Assembly: GCF_015351475.1 (NCBI RefSeq)
Contig: NZ_JADKPR010000008.1
Coordinates: forward strand, 1-64,000
Direction of reading: 5' to 3'
Source: Flavobacterium sp. HJJ
GTDB taxonomy: Bacteria; Bacteroidota; Bacteroidia; Flavobacteriales; Flavobacteriaceae
DNA: 64,000 bases
Shown here: positions 8,422-17,669 of the stretch, piece after piece
Position numbering within the stretch: the first letter of the stretch is position 1
Layout of the letters: every line of letters begins with the position of its first letter
Program-made: the position numbers and the translations under genes
The notes under the pieces: model-generated
Told to the model about the DNA's origin: nothing
What the model saw: only the letters and a program-made list of their open reading frames with translations
Database searches by the model: none

Positions 8422-8991
8422 TTATTTTTTTACTTCTAACAATTTTACTTCTTCAGGTGTAAATTCATTCACTATTGCATAAGAACCAGTCTTATTTACA
8501 CCAACAATTGCCATTTCATCCAAAACGTCCACCAGATTACGATAAGTCGACTTTTTACTTGGTTTGATAATTACAATCATACCATCATTAGGTTTTCCTT
8601 TTGCTGTTGAATATTGCTTAACCTGCTCCATTCTAGACAATAAATCTTTACGAATTCCATCTTTACCATATGAGAAATCTTTCGGTGCCACAAGAGGCTT
8701 CTCCAACATCCCCATATAACGTACCAATTTGCCATTCTCACCAAGCAATAAAGTTACTGTACGATTTTCATCGACTTTAATGTTATTTGTTGGTTCACTT
8801 TTATCCTCCTTATCTGGCAACGTCAAATCCATGGATTGTGGTTTTGACAAAGTAGTAGTAAGCATAAAGAATGTGATTAATAAGAAAGCCAAATCCACCA
8901 TGGCAGTTAAATCTACCTTAGAGTTTTGTTTTTTACTTCTTACTTTGCCACCTTTTTTGCCACCGCCACTGTCGGTATTTAATTCAGCCAT
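8422..8991 (-). CDS. exbD: ExbD/TolR-family protein (second copy)
   Basis: The 189-residue protein has a basic cytoplasmic N-terminus (RSKKQNSKVDLTAMVDLAF), one transmembrane helix (LLITFFMLTTTL, about 33-48) bearing the membrane Asp of ExbD/TolR in VDLAFLL, and a periplasmic domain. It would form the proton-conducting stator with ExbB. It differs clearly from the neighbouring ExbD (9011-9634), so the two probably form a heteromeric pair. The gap to tonB is 31 nt and to the upstream exbD 19 nt. Confidence 0.9.
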   Translation of the reverse strand: MAELNTDSGGGKKGGKVRSKKQNSKVDLTAMVDLAFLLITFFMLTTTLSKPQSMDLTLPDKEDKSEPTNNIKVDENRTVTLLLGENGKLVRYMGMLEKPLVAPKDFSYGKDGIRKDLLSRMEQVKQYSTAKGKPNDGMIVIIKPSKKSTYRNLVDVLDEMAIVGVNKTGSYAIVNEFTPEEVKLLEVKK

Positions 8992-9010
8992 TTTAGTGTA
9001 TCTTTTTTAA

Positions 9011-9634
9011 TTAAAAATTCTTCCCTCTTAAACCTGTAACCAAGTTAAAGCTATTAACCTTTTGATCTTGCAACATATCCATTATTTGTTTTATTGCAGG
9101 ATACTGCTCCTTCGCATCTCCTTTTATTGCAAAATTCAATTCTTTGTCATTAACCTCAATATTTGCTTTACGAGAATAAAGAATCCAATCTTTCAATTGA
9201 TTATCTAAAGAATCCTTCGGTATTCCAGGCTGACCTGCTTTACTTCTATCTGACCCTTTCATATTCAAAATTTGTTTTAAATTTTGAATTGGCACACCAA
9301 AACTTTCCATTAATGCAAATTCTTCTGACTCTTTTTCAGTAAAAGCAACATTATATTTATCAGCCATAAATTCAAGTGCTTTTTTACGAACATCTTTACC
9401 TTTTAGGTCAAAAAATACAGCTGTTTTTCCTTCTACCTTACCAATTGTCAACGTTGACAGATTATCTGCAGGCAATTTAGTCTGAACAGTAGATTGCGGA
9501 GTATCAACCGGTAATACTTCAGGTGTTTTAGCAGTGGCAGTCAAAATAAAGAACGTCAGCAAAAGAAACGCAACATCACACATCGCCGTCATATCGGTAG
9601 ATGTGGACTTTTTCTTCATTACTATTTTTCCCAT
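9011..9634 (-). CDS. exbD: ExbD/TolR-family protein (first copy)
   Basis: This 207-residue ExbD/TolR protein has the same plan as its downstream neighbour: KKKSTSTDMTAMCDVAFLL with the conserved membrane Asp, one helix at about 18-36, then a longer periplasmic region ending in a TolR-like segment (AIKQIMDMLQDQKVNSFNLVT). A variable insert separates the helix from that segment. Two consecutive ExbD genes are characteristic of Bacteroidota TonB clusters. It lies 46 nt below exbB. Confidence 0.9.
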   Translation of the reverse strand: MGKIVMKKKSTSTDMTAMCDVAFLLLTFFILTATAKTPEVLPVDTPQSTVQTKLPADNLSTLTIGKVEGKTAVFFDLKGKDVRKKALEFMADKYNVAFTEKESEEFALMESFGVPIQNLKQILNMKGSDRSKAGQPGIPKDSLDNQLKDWILYSRKANIEVNDKELNFAIKGDAKEQYPAIKQIMDMLQDQKVNSFNLVTGLRGKNF

Positions 9635-9680
9635 TATTTTTATCTTTTATTTGACATATTTTACAATATCAAAATTTAAT

Positions 9681-10505
9681 TTATTGTTTTAAACTACCTC
9701 TAAAATGTCTGTAAGTATTTACGATTGTAGTTCCTGCTTCGTCAATAGAATAAGTTAAATCATCAATTTTTGAAGTAAAGAAGTTGTAAGCAACAATTGC
9801 AGTAATAGAAGTAGAGATACCTGTAGCTGTATTAATCAAAGCCTCAGAGATACCAACCGCAAGAGCTGCTTGGTCTGGAGTTCCAGCAGAAGCCAAAGCA
9901 CCAAACGCTTTAATCATCCCTGATACAGTTCCTAATAATCCTCCAAGTGTTCCTAAAGAAACTAAAGAAGAAATAATAGTCATGTTTTTTTCTAACATTG
10001 GCATTTCAAGTGCTGTAATCTCTTCAATTTCTTTATGAATCGTTTCAGCAGCTTCTTCACTGTTGAATCCTTCTTTTTTAACTTCTTGGTATTTAACTAA
10101 TGCAGATTTAATTGCATTTGCTACAGAACCTTGTTGTTTATCACATGAAACAATAGCTCCATCAATATCTCCAGATTTAATACTTACTTGAATTGCCTGC
10201 ATGAATTTATCTAAATTTCCTTTACCAGCAGCTTTTGTAATAACAAAAAATCTTTCGATAGAGAAAACAATAACCATTAATAACATACCTAATAATACTG
10301 GTACTATAAATCCTCCTTTGTAAACTTGTCCTAATGTATTTAACGGGTGCCCTTTTTCAATATCCCCTCCTTCAAAATTCGTTGGATCACCCATTACTTG
10401 AGACCAAACCAACCAACCAACAAAAATACATAATGCAATAATAATTCCTGAAACCATTCCTCCACCTTTTGAAGTGCTTTCTTTTTTAACTTTAACGTTT
10501 GCCAT
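9681..10505 (-). CDS. exbB: MotA/TolQ/ExbB proton-channel protein
   Basis: The 274-residue protein is the ExbB/TolQ channel subunit. It has an N-terminal helix at about 17-38, a second near 66-88, a cytoplasmic helical stretch with EEIEEITALEMPMLEKNM, and the two conserved membrane helices near 160-185 (SSLVSLGTLGGLLGTVSGMI) and 215-240. The conserved GLLGTV segment matches the family. It is the first gene of the operon and is followed by two exbD genes and tonB. A TAAATTTG box lies 51-58 nt upstream of its ATG. Confidence 0.92.
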   Translation of the reverse strand: MANVKVKKESTSKGGGMVSGIIIALCIFVGWLVWSQVMGDPTNFEGGDIEKGHPLNTLGQVYKGGFIVPVLLGMLLMVIVFSIERFFVITKAAGKGNLDKFMQAIQVSIKSGDIDGAIVSCDKQQGSVANAIKSALVKYQEVKKEGFNSEEAAETIHKEIEEITALEMPMLEKNMTIISSLVSLGTLGGLLGTVSGMIKAFGALASAGTPDQAALAVGISEALINTATGISTSITAIVAYNFFTSKIDDLTYSIDEAGTTIVNTYRHFRGSLKQ

Positions 10506-10868
10506 TTTTTTAAATTTTAAATATTTATTTTAGTTTTAATAAACTTGTATAGGAGCAAATTTAATTTTTTAGTTGAAATAAAAAAACTTTTTTTTAAGTA
10601 ATCTCACAATTTATTTTATTGTTAAAACTGTACTGCAGCTTTTTTTAAGAATAATTGAATATTTTTTCTAAAAATACTTTCTAAATTATTCAAAAAAAAA
10701 GCGTTTTTAAGCATTCTGGATGTTTTTATTCAAAAAACAATCAAAACAAAATAAAGAGATAAATTCATCAAATCAATGCTTTTTTGTGATATTATTTATA
10801 AGAAACACTTGATTATTTCATTTAAAGAATATTTAATACCTTGCAGTTAACATCTAAACCAGCAAAAC
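10506..10868. promoter_or_regulatory. Divergent promoter region between exbB and the HerA-like gene
   Basis: This 363-bp AT-rich gap separates divergent genes. On the minus strand an exact -7 match, TAAATTTG, lies at 10556-10563 and probably serves exbB; its upstream region has a T-run but no clear -33 TTG. On the plus strand I could not settle on a promoter for the HerA-like gene. I see no open frame or repeat here. Confidence 0.45.
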
Positions 10869-12377
10869 ATGAGCAAAAAGGAAAATTTTATTTTGCAGAT
10901 AACTGACGGATATTTATCCAAAGGAGAGAGCATAACGCTTGGTGCCGCAATCCTTGACGGCGAAGTTTTACCCAATACTTTTATAAAAATTCCATTAAAA
11001 ACATTAAACAGACACGGCTTAATAGCTGGCGCTACAGGAACAGGAAAAACAAAAACGATTCAAGTACTTTCTGAACAATTATCCTCATATGGAATCCCTG
11101 TTTTAATGATGGATATTAAAGGTGATTTTAGCGGTGTTGCCAAAGAAGGCGAAGAGAAAGATTTTATAAAAGAACGCCATGAAAAATTAAAGATTCCTTA
11201 TTCTGTATCAAGTTTCCCTGTTGAATTAATGACGCTCTCTAAACAGGATGGCGTAAGACTCCGTTCTACAGTTTCAGAATTTGGTCCTGTTCTTTTTTCC
11301 AGAATTTTAGATTTAAATGATACTCAGGCAGGAGTTGTCTCAATTATTTTTAAGTATTGTGACGACAACAAAATGCCTCTGCTGGATTTAAAAGACATCA
11401 AAAAAGTCATTAATTATATAACTGACGAGGAAAAAGCCGAAATTGAAGAAAGTTATGGCAAGATCTCCACTTCGACTACAGGGACTATTTTACGAAAAAT
11501 AATTGAACTCGAACAGCAGGGCGGTGATTTGTTTTTTGGAGAATTGTCTTTTGAAATTGATGACTTACTGCGTATTGACGAAAATGGCAAAGGTTACATT
11601 AATATCATGAGACTCACAGACATTCAGGATAAACCTAAATTATTTTCGACTTTTATGCTGAGCTTATTGGCCGAAATATACCAGCAGATGCCTGAAAAAG
11701 GAGATGCAGACCAACCAGAATTAGTCATATTCATAGACGAGGCACATCTGATTTTTAATGAAGCCAGCAAGGCATTATTAGAACAAATAGAAACCATAAT
11801 AAAATTAATCCGTTCCAAAGGAATTGGCGTTTATTTTATCACTCAAAATCCAATGGATATTCCAAGAGGTGTTTTGGCTCAGCTTGGACTCAAAATTCAG
11901 CACGCATTAAGAGCTTTTACTGCCAATGACAGGCAGGCTATCAAACAATCAGCTGCTAATTATCCAACATCCGAGTATTACAAAACTGATGAAGTATTGA
12001 CCAGTTTAGGAATAGGCGAAGCTTTTGTAACTGCCTTAAATGAAAAAGGAATCCCAACACCGCTTGCAGCTACAATGATGCGTGCTCCTATGAGCCGAAT
12101 GGATATCTTAACTGATGCTGAAATTCAGGAAATCAACGACAAATCTAAATTAGTTAAAAAATACAGCGAAGCCCTTGACCGTGAAAGCGCATATGAAATG
12201 CTTACTAAAAAAATAGAATCTGCTCAAGAACAAACTGCCGTTGTTGAAGAAACTAAAAAAACGAGCAATGAACCAAGTACTGCAAGTGTCGTTACAAAAT
12301 CAGTTTTGAAAGTTGTGACTAGCGCTACGTTTATAAGAGGAGCATTTGGAATACTTTCTAAACTATTAAAAAAATAA
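10869..12377 (+). CDS. HerA-like/DUF853 P-loop ATPase
   Basis: This 502-residue ATPase belongs to the DUF853 branch of the HerA/FtsK superfamily. The Walker A motif GATGTGKT has its Lys at residue 60, and Walker B FIDEAH has D290-E291. An arginine-finger region follows in the helicase-HerA pattern (GIGVYFITQNPMDIP, LRAFTANDRQAI). The N-terminus ends in a small HAS-barrel-like segment, and the C-terminus is a polar tail with a final short hydrophobic stretch. The family is called a putative DNA translocase or helicase; no nuclease partner (NurA) is adjacent, so its cellular role is open. A lipoprotein gene follows after 7 nt. Confidence 0.88.
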   Translation: MSKKENFILQITDGYLSKGESITLGAAILDGEVLPNTFIKIPLKTLNRHGLIAGATGTGKTKTIQVLSEQLSSYGIPVLMMDIKGDFSGVAKEGEEKDFIKERHEKLKIPYSVSSFPVELMTLSKQDGVRLRSTVSEFGPVLFSRILDLNDTQAGVVSIIFKYCDDNKMPLLDLKDIKKVINYITDEEKAEIEESYGKISTSTTGTILRKIIELEQQGGDLFFGELSFEIDDLLRIDENGKGYINIMRLTDIQDKPKLFSTFMLSLLAEIYQQMPEKGDADQPELVIFIDEAHLIFNEASKALLEQIETIIKLIRSKGIGVYFITQNPMDIPRGVLAQLGLKIQHALRAFTANDRQAIKQSAANYPTSEYYKTDEVLTSLGIGEAFVTALNEKGIPTPLAATMMRAPMSRMDILTDAEIQEINDKSKLVKKYSEALDRESAYEMLTKKIESAQEQTAVVEETKKTSNEPSTASVVTKSVLKVVTSATFIRGAFGILSKLLKK

Positions 12378-12384
12378 CTGCAAG

Positions 12385-12843
12385 ATGAAAAAAATCACAA
12401 ACCCCTTTATCAATATCTTTATTCTTCTCTTAGTTTTGAATAGCTGTTCTCCAAAATCAGAAACAAAAAATCCAGCCTATGTCAAGTTACAGATTGTCAA
12501 AACTGAAAAGGACTTTGAAAAATTAGTAGCCGAAAAAGGACCAGCGGAAGGATTTTATCAATTTGCAGATTCCAATGCCGTTATCAAAAGAGAACACGAC
12601 ACTTTAATCATTGGAAAAACCAACATTAGAAATTATTATTCCAATCCTAGATATCAAAACGTAACAGTTACTTGGTCTCCTGATGCTGTAACTGTTTCCG
12701 ATGCTGGCGACATGGCTTCAAGCTACGGCAAATACGTCTGGACTTCAAAAGATTCCTCTGGAAAATTACAGGTTTCTAAAGGCGTTTTTCATACTGTCTG
12801 GAAAAGGCAAAAAGACCGCACTTGGAAATACATTTGGGATTAA
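12385..12843 (+). CDS. NTF2-like (DUF4440-type) lipoprotein
   Basis: The 152-residue protein has a lipobox (LLVLNSC near residue 21) and an NTF2-like fold. FYQFADSNAVIKREHDTLIIGKT-type strands are followed by WSPDAVTVSDAGDMASSYGKYVW and a WKRQKDRTWKYIWD C-terminus. DUF4440 proteins of this kind bind small ligands or act as enzymes in other contexts, and no catalytic role can be read here. It is probably co-transcribed with the HerA-like gene 7 nt upstream and ends 2 nt from the convergent acylase gene. Confidence 0.75.
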   Translation: MKKITNPFINIFILLLVLNSCSPKSETKNPAYVKLQIVKTEKDFEKLVAEKGPAEGFYQFADSNAVIKREHDTLIIGKTNIRNYYSNPRYQNVTVTWSPDAVTVSDAGDMASSYGKYVWTSKDSSGKLQVSKGVFHTVWKRQKDRTWKYIWD

Positions 12844-12845
12844 AA

Positions 12846-15236
12846 TTAATTCTTTGCAGGATAAAAAACCAGCTTTGTAGAAGACTGTATAATTTCTTTT
12901 TTATTCAATTTCATTTTTCTGAATTTTCCTGAATTATACAGTTCAGCCTGATCACTGTAATGACTGCTAAACGGGTTCCCGGATTGACCCGTTGGTAAAA
13001 TTCCCCAGCTATTTTCAATATCTGAAAAATCTATTACTCTTCTGCTTGAAGGTCCTCCTTTTACTTTATAAAAACCATTGTCAGCAAAATCAAAAAACTG
13101 ATTATTTATCACTTCATTCGATCCTGAAACTTCAAAAGGGCCTGCATTAAAAAATGGTCTTAGCGCTGCCAATTTACCAATTGGGTGCTGATATTCTACT
13201 GTGTGAACTTTTTTCCACTTCCAATCCGAAGGTGAATTTCCTAATTGTTTTTCTAAAGCTGTTATTGCTTCTACAAATGATTTTGTTAGTATCTCATTTC
13301 TTGTTTCTTTCTTATCTTTCGTTGTAATGTCGTCCCACCACGGAGAATTTTCAAAGGAAATCTGTCTTGCAGTAATTTGCTTCATAAGATGAGTTCCTAG
13401 AAACTGTTTAAACTTTTCATCACCTAATTCATCATGAAAAGTATTCTTTAAGTACAAATAGATCCATTTATTATAAATTGCGGGAGCTGCATCATCCAGA
13501 TTATTGGTTCCTTTCCATGATTTTAAAACCATTATTGCTTCCATTTCTATTTTAGAAAGTGATTTTAAACTTAAACCTGCAATTAATTTTTTCACCATTT
13601 CGGGTGCAACAGCAGATGTATTGTCATTAATCATCTCACCAACAGAATTCTTATCCCAATTGGATTTTGAATCTAATAATTGTGTAATTCTTTTTGCTCT
13701 GTCTTCCGGCAGGTAATATCCCGGATAAACAAAACCATCAATGGCGCTGGGCTGATTGTTTGCAGAATAAACATAATTCCACTCTGGATTGACTGCTGAA
13801 GGATTTTTTGAAAAATCTAAATATTCGAGATCATCATCTTTACCATTTGATCCATTCAGTATAAAATTAGTATTCACACCATTCCTGTGTCTGTATAATT
13901 TTCCCGTTGCCCACCAGCCCACATTTCCTTTGGCATCGCCATACATCACATTCAGTCCCGGCGCATGTATAAGCGCAACACCTTTTTCAAATTCGAAAAT
14001 AGATTTAGCATGTGACAGAGCATAAATAGCTTCAATATTATGATTGGGATACTGTGTATAAATCCAAGACATCGCAACAGGTTTATCTTTTTCCAAACCC
14101 TCCAATAAATCATTCATAACAGGACCGTGATGACTTATTTTTATATTCAAAACAACATCAGAAGAATCTTTTATTTTAATCGTTTTCTTTCTGATTTCAT
14201 AATTACGGAATCCTTTCTTGGTTTTATATTGATTATTGTTTTCTGGATTATTTTCCTCTTGGTAAAAATCTACATCATCATTTTCAAACATCGTCAAACC
14301 ATAAGCATATTCGTGATTATGCCCTAATAAAGGAAAAGGAGCGCCTGCCAGATAACAGCCATATAATTCGAAATCAGGAGTTTCTACATAAGCCTCGTAC
14401 CAAGTTCCAGGCTGCGAGAATCCAATATGAGGATCATTGGCAAAAATTACTTTTTTATTTTTTGTTTTTGGCGGAGCAATCACCCAGCTGTTACTGCCTA
14501 CAAAAGGAGCGATTGGCGATTTATCTAATAGTGAAGCGATAGATTGTGATATAACTGAATATTCCTTCTGATACTGTTTAGCATTCTTAATCTGAACTGT
14601 ATTGAACTGTCCTTCTAAACCAAAGTCTTTAAGATAATTTATTCCAAATTTATTACGGATATCTGTGAGTAAAGGATCCGTTTTTTGAGCCATTGCAAAA
14701 CTAAAAGACATATAACCAAAAATATTATACACATCCTGCACCGTAAATTTCTCTTTTTTGATTCCTAACAATTGAAACTCCACAGGTGCTGGTTCCTCAT
14801 CCATATACTGATTAATCCCATCGAGGTATCCCATCATTAATTGATATGCCGGACTCTTTTTATCTAAATCAGCGATTGCTTTTTGAGAAGCTTCTTCAAT
14901 TCCTAAGCCAGCAAAAAACTTATCATTCTTTAAAGCGACTGAACCAAAAATTTCGGACAATCTCCCGGGAACTATCCGCCTTAGCAGTTCCATTTGCCAT
15001 AATCGGTCTTGAGCGTGCACATATCCCAAAGCTGTCATTGCATCTTTGGAGTTTTCTGCATAAATATGAGGCACTCCAAACTCATCAAAATAAACTGTAG
15101 TTTCCTTTTGAATATTTTTTAAATAAATTTCTCCTTCATATTTGGGCTTTTGATATTCTCTGTACACTGCAAATAAAATCAATAGAGCAATCAGTAAAAA
15201 AATAAAAGCAAACAAGATCTTTTTCAATATTTTCAT
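12846..15236 (-). CDS. Penicillin acylase-family Ntn hydrolase
   Basis: The protein of about 796 residues is a self-cleaving N-terminal-nucleophile amidase of the penicillin/acylhomoserine-lactone acylase family. An N-terminal membrane helix (about 6-24) precedes the alpha-chain region (YFDEFGVPHIYAEN, YVHAQDRLWQMELLRR). The cleavage site GSNSWV places the candidate nucleophile at Ser248, followed by the conserved ANDPHIGF. Beta-chain landmarks include the N-x-P-S motif region (SANNQPSAIDGFVYPGYY). The enzyme likely acts in the envelope; the substrate cannot be deduced. An upstream TTG at 15263 would extend the frame, but ATG at 15236 directly precedes the membrane helix and is preferred. Confidence 0.88.
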   Translation of the reverse strand: MKILKKILFAFIFLLIALLILFAVYREYQKPKYEGEIYLKNIQKETTVYFDEFGVPHIYAENSKDAMTALGYVHAQDRLWQMELLRRIVPGRLSEIFGSVALKNDKFFAGLGIEEASQKAIADLDKKSPAYQLMMGYLDGINQYMDEEPAPVEFQLLGIKKEKFTVQDVYNIFGYMSFSFAMAQKTDPLLTDIRNKFGINYLKDFGLEGQFNTVQIKNAKQYQKEYSVISQSIASLLDKSPIAPFVGSNSWVIAPPKTKNKKVIFANDPHIGFSQPGTWYEAYVETPDFELYGCYLAGAPFPLLGHNHEYAYGLTMFENDDVDFYQEENNPENNNQYKTKKGFRNYEIRKKTIKIKDSSDVVLNIKISHHGPVMNDLLEGLEKDKPVAMSWIYTQYPNHNIEAIYALSHAKSIFEFEKGVALIHAPGLNVMYGDAKGNVGWWATGKLYRHRNGVNTNFILNGSNGKDDDLEYLDFSKNPSAVNPEWNYVYSANNQPSAIDGFVYPGYYLPEDRAKRITQLLDSKSNWDKNSVGEMINDNTSAVAPEMVKKLIAGLSLKSLSKIEMEAIMVLKSWKGTNNLDDAAPAIYNKWIYLYLKNTFHDELGDEKFKQFLGTHLMKQITARQISFENSPWWDDITTKDKKETRNEILTKSFVEAITALEKQLGNSPSDWKWKKVHTVEYQHPIGKLAALRPFFNAGPFEVSGSNEVINNQFFDFADNGFYKVKGGPSSRRVIDFSDIENSWGILPTGQSGNPFSSHYSDQAELYNSGKFRKMKLNKKEIIQSSTKLVFYPAKN

Positions 15237-15390
15237 CAGAAGCAATTTTATAGAATTTTTCAAACTTATATAAAATCATTATACTTTACACGTATTTTCT
15301 AAAATATCTTTAAAAAATGCAGACAAACCCTTTTAAACATTATTGTCATTTTTTACTTCAAAAAATGAATACAATTAAACAACCGTTCCT

Positions 15391-15398
15391 TATATTTG
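15391..15398 (+). promoter_or_regulatory. -7 box upstream of the flavin reductase gene
   Basis: TATATTTG lies 17 nt before the ATG at 15416 and matches the Bacteroidota -7 consensus exactly. The -33 region is weak. Confidence 0.5.
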
Positions 15399-15415
15399 TT
15401 TAAACACAGAAACAC

Positions 15416-16063
15416 ATGAAAAGCATTTCAAAAGAAACCATTTTAAAAATGGATAAGATTGAGAAATTAAATTTAATTAATTCATGTACCGGATTTAAAT
15501 CTGCCAATCTCATTGCTACAAAATCTATTGAGGGCAATACCAATGTTGCTATTTTCAGCAGTGTCACTCACTTGGGAAGCAGTCCGTCCCTGATTGGTTT
15601 TATTGTACGTCCAACCACTACTCCTAGAGACACTTATAAAAACATCATGGAAACCGGCTATTTCACAATAAACCATATTACAATCGATATGATTGCTGAT
15701 GCACATCACACATCGGCTAATTATGAATCCGGACTCTCCGAATTTGACAAAACCAATCTTGAAGAAGAATATAAAGATGGAATCAGCATTCCGTTTGTAA
15801 AAGGGAGTCCTGTACAGCTCTACTGTAAATTTGTAAATGAATACATAATCAAAGAAAACAATACGATACATGTTATAGCATCCATTGAAAACATATTTTT
15901 TGACGAAATACTGGAACATAAAGACGGCTGGCTGCAGCTAGACAAAGGAAATATTGTTACACTAAATGGTGCGGACGGTTATTTTTTACCAAAACTTATC
16001 GATCGGTTCCAGCAAGCGCAGCAAGACGTTCCAACAAAATCCTTGAGAAGAGACAAAGAATAA
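15416..16063 (+). CDS. Flavin reductase-like FMN-binding split-barrel protein
   Basis: The 215-residue protein belongs to the flavin-reductase-like FMN-binding split-barrel family. Typical segments are ANLIATKSIEGNTNVAIFSSVTHLGSSPSL near the N-terminus (broken by the Gly-Ser turn), IGFIVRPTTTPRDTYKNI and a TGYFTINHI strand. Members reduce FMN with NAD(P)H or donate it to monooxygenases, though many are uncharacterised flavoproteins. It is divergent from the penicillin acylase gene and convergent with kynureninase, with a terminator between them. The partner oxygenase is unknown. Confidence 0.85.
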   Translation: MKSISKETILKMDKIEKLNLINSCTGFKSANLIATKSIEGNTNVAIFSSVTHLGSSPSLIGFIVRPTTTPRDTYKNIMETGYFTINHITIDMIADAHHTSANYESGLSEFDKTNLEEEYKDGISIPFVKGSPVQLYCKFVNEYIIKENNTIHVIASIENIFFDEILEHKDGWLQLDKGNIVTLNGADGYFLPKLIDRFQQAQQDVPTKSLRRDKE

Positions 16064-16080
16064 AAATTAATTAACCGAAA

Positions 16081-16117
16081 ACGGGAACAGCATTTAGAAC
16101 TATTCCCGTTTTTTTAT
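16081..16117. terminator. Rho-independent terminator between flavin reductase and kynureninase
   Basis: ACGGGAA (16081-16087) pairs with TTCCCGT (16103-16109) and is followed by a T-run. It ends the flavin reductase transcript; a shorter A-run to the left could let it work in the minus direction as well. Confidence 0.75.
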
Positions 16118-17391
16118 TTCTCTATTATTCCTCTTTTCAAAATCTGGCCAAAGTGAAACATATCTTCATAGGAAGTGTATAATGGAACTGGTGCTAATCG
16201 AATTACATTGGGTTCACGCCAATCTGTAATTACTCCGTTCTTCATTAAATAGTCAAACAGCTTACGGCCTTCTCCATGAAGAAAAACAGATAATTGGCAT
16301 GCTCTTTCGGAAGGGTTTACTGGTGTAATAATTTCAAAAGATCCATGAACTTCTTTGCTGATTTCATTTAGAATAAACTCTAAATAAGATGTTATTTTAT
16401 CTCTTTTTAAGATTAATTGATCCATTCCAATTTCGTCAAACATTTCGACAGAAGCTAAATATGGCGCCAAAGATAAAATAGACAGATTGCTTATCTGCCA
16501 GCCTCCTGCACCCTGAACAGGATCAAAAACCGGTTCCATCTTGAAACGACGTTCTTTGTTATGACCCCACCAGCCGGCAAAACGAGGCAGTTCTTTATTA
16601 TTGTGATGTTTTTCATGAACAAAACAGCCCGATGCATTTCCTGGTCCTGAATTCATGTATTTATAACTGCACCAAGCCGCAAAATCAACATTCCAATCGT
16701 GCAGTTCTAATTTAATATTTCCTGCAGCGTGAGCCAAATCCCAGCCTACATAAGCGCCTTGTCTGTGACCAGCTTCGGTAATTGTTTTCATGTCAAAAAC
16801 CTGACCCGTATAATAATTCACTCCGCCTATTAAAACTAGAGCCAGCTCCTCTCCGACTTCTTCAATTTTTGATAAAACATCTTCCTGCCTGATGTTGTGT
16901 TCTCCTTCACGGCGCTTGATTTCTACAATAACATCTTCTGGTTTATAGCCGTGAAAATTCACCTGACTCTGAAACATATACTGATCGGAAGGGAATGCTT
17001 TTTCTTCGCAAATGATTTTGTATCGTTTAGCTGTTGGTCTGTAAAATGATACCATCAGCAAATGAAGATTCACTGTCAGCGTGTTCATAACAGTAACTTC
17101 TGAAGGCAAAGCACCTACTAATCTGCTCAATGGATCTGCAAAACGCTCATGATAGTCCCACCAGGGTTTTTCGGCATAAAAATGGCCTTCAACAGCTAAA
17201 TCTGCCCAATCACTCATTACTTCATCTACATACTTTTTGGTTCTTTTGGGCTGCAATCCCAATGAATTTCCTGTAAAATAAATCACCCTTTTCCCGTTTA
17301 CTTTTGGAAAAATAAATTCATCTTGGTATTTGCGTAAATAGTCTTGAATATCTAATTTTTGAGCAAATTCCAGAGTGTTTTCGAAATCCAT
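16114..17391 (-). CDS. kynU: Kynureninase
   Basis: Kynureninase cleaves kynurenine or 3-hydroxykynurenine to anthranilate or 3-hydroxyanthranilate plus alanine, using PLP. The 425-residue protein has family landmarks: KRVIYFTGNSLGLQPK at the N-terminus, VMNTLTVNLHLLMVSFYRP, the PLP-binding YKYMNSGPG segment containing the active-site Lys, and GWWGH. An upstream TTG would add 19 residues, but the ATG at 17391 gives the normal length and N-terminus. No other tryptophan-catabolic genes are adjacent, so its pathway context lies elsewhere. Confidence 0.93.
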   Translation of the reverse strand: MDFENTLEFAQKLDIQDYLRKYQDEFIFPKVNGKRVIYFTGNSLGLQPKRTKKYVDEVMSDWADLAVEGHFYAEKPWWDYHERFADPLSRLVGALPSEVTVMNTLTVNLHLLMVSFYRPTAKRYKIICEEKAFPSDQYMFQSQVNFHGYKPEDVIVEIKRREGEHNIRQEDVLSKIEEVGEELALVLIGGVNYYTGQVFDMKTITEAGHRQGAYVGWDLAHAAGNIKLELHDWNVDFAAWCSYKYMNSGPGNASGCFVHEKHHNNKELPRFAGWWGHNKERRFKMEPVFDPVQGAGGWQISNLSILSLAPYLASVEMFDEIGMDQLILKRDKITSYLEFILNEISKEVHGSFEIITPVNPSERACQLSVFLHGEGRKLFDYLMKNGVITDWREPNVIRLAPVPLYTSYEDMFHFGQILKRGIIEK

Positions 17392-17619
17392 TTTTTTATT
17401 ATTTATGCCGTAAAAATAGAAAAAATAAAACAAATCAGTCGTTAACAAAGATAATTCAACAACAAATCAATCTATTTTAAATCAAATTTCAAACTTAAAG
17501 CAGCAATCTTCTTATGAAAAACAAATTGTGTTAGGGCCATAATTAAATAGCAGATATCAGATGACTGTATTCAGTTTTTTGTTTAACCGTATGTTTGCTT
17601 CGCTCAATTTAGTGCAAAA

Positions 17620-17645
17620 AAAATCTCGTCATTGCTGACGAGACT
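17620..17645 (-). terminator. Rho-independent terminator of queA
   Basis: The hairpin TCTCGTC (17624-17630) and GACGAGA (17637-17643) is followed on the minus strand by an 8-nt U-run (A-run at 17616-17623). It lies 27 nt below the queA stop. Confidence 0.85.
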
Positions 17646-17669
17646 TTGTATTTAATTTTGAATATGCGA

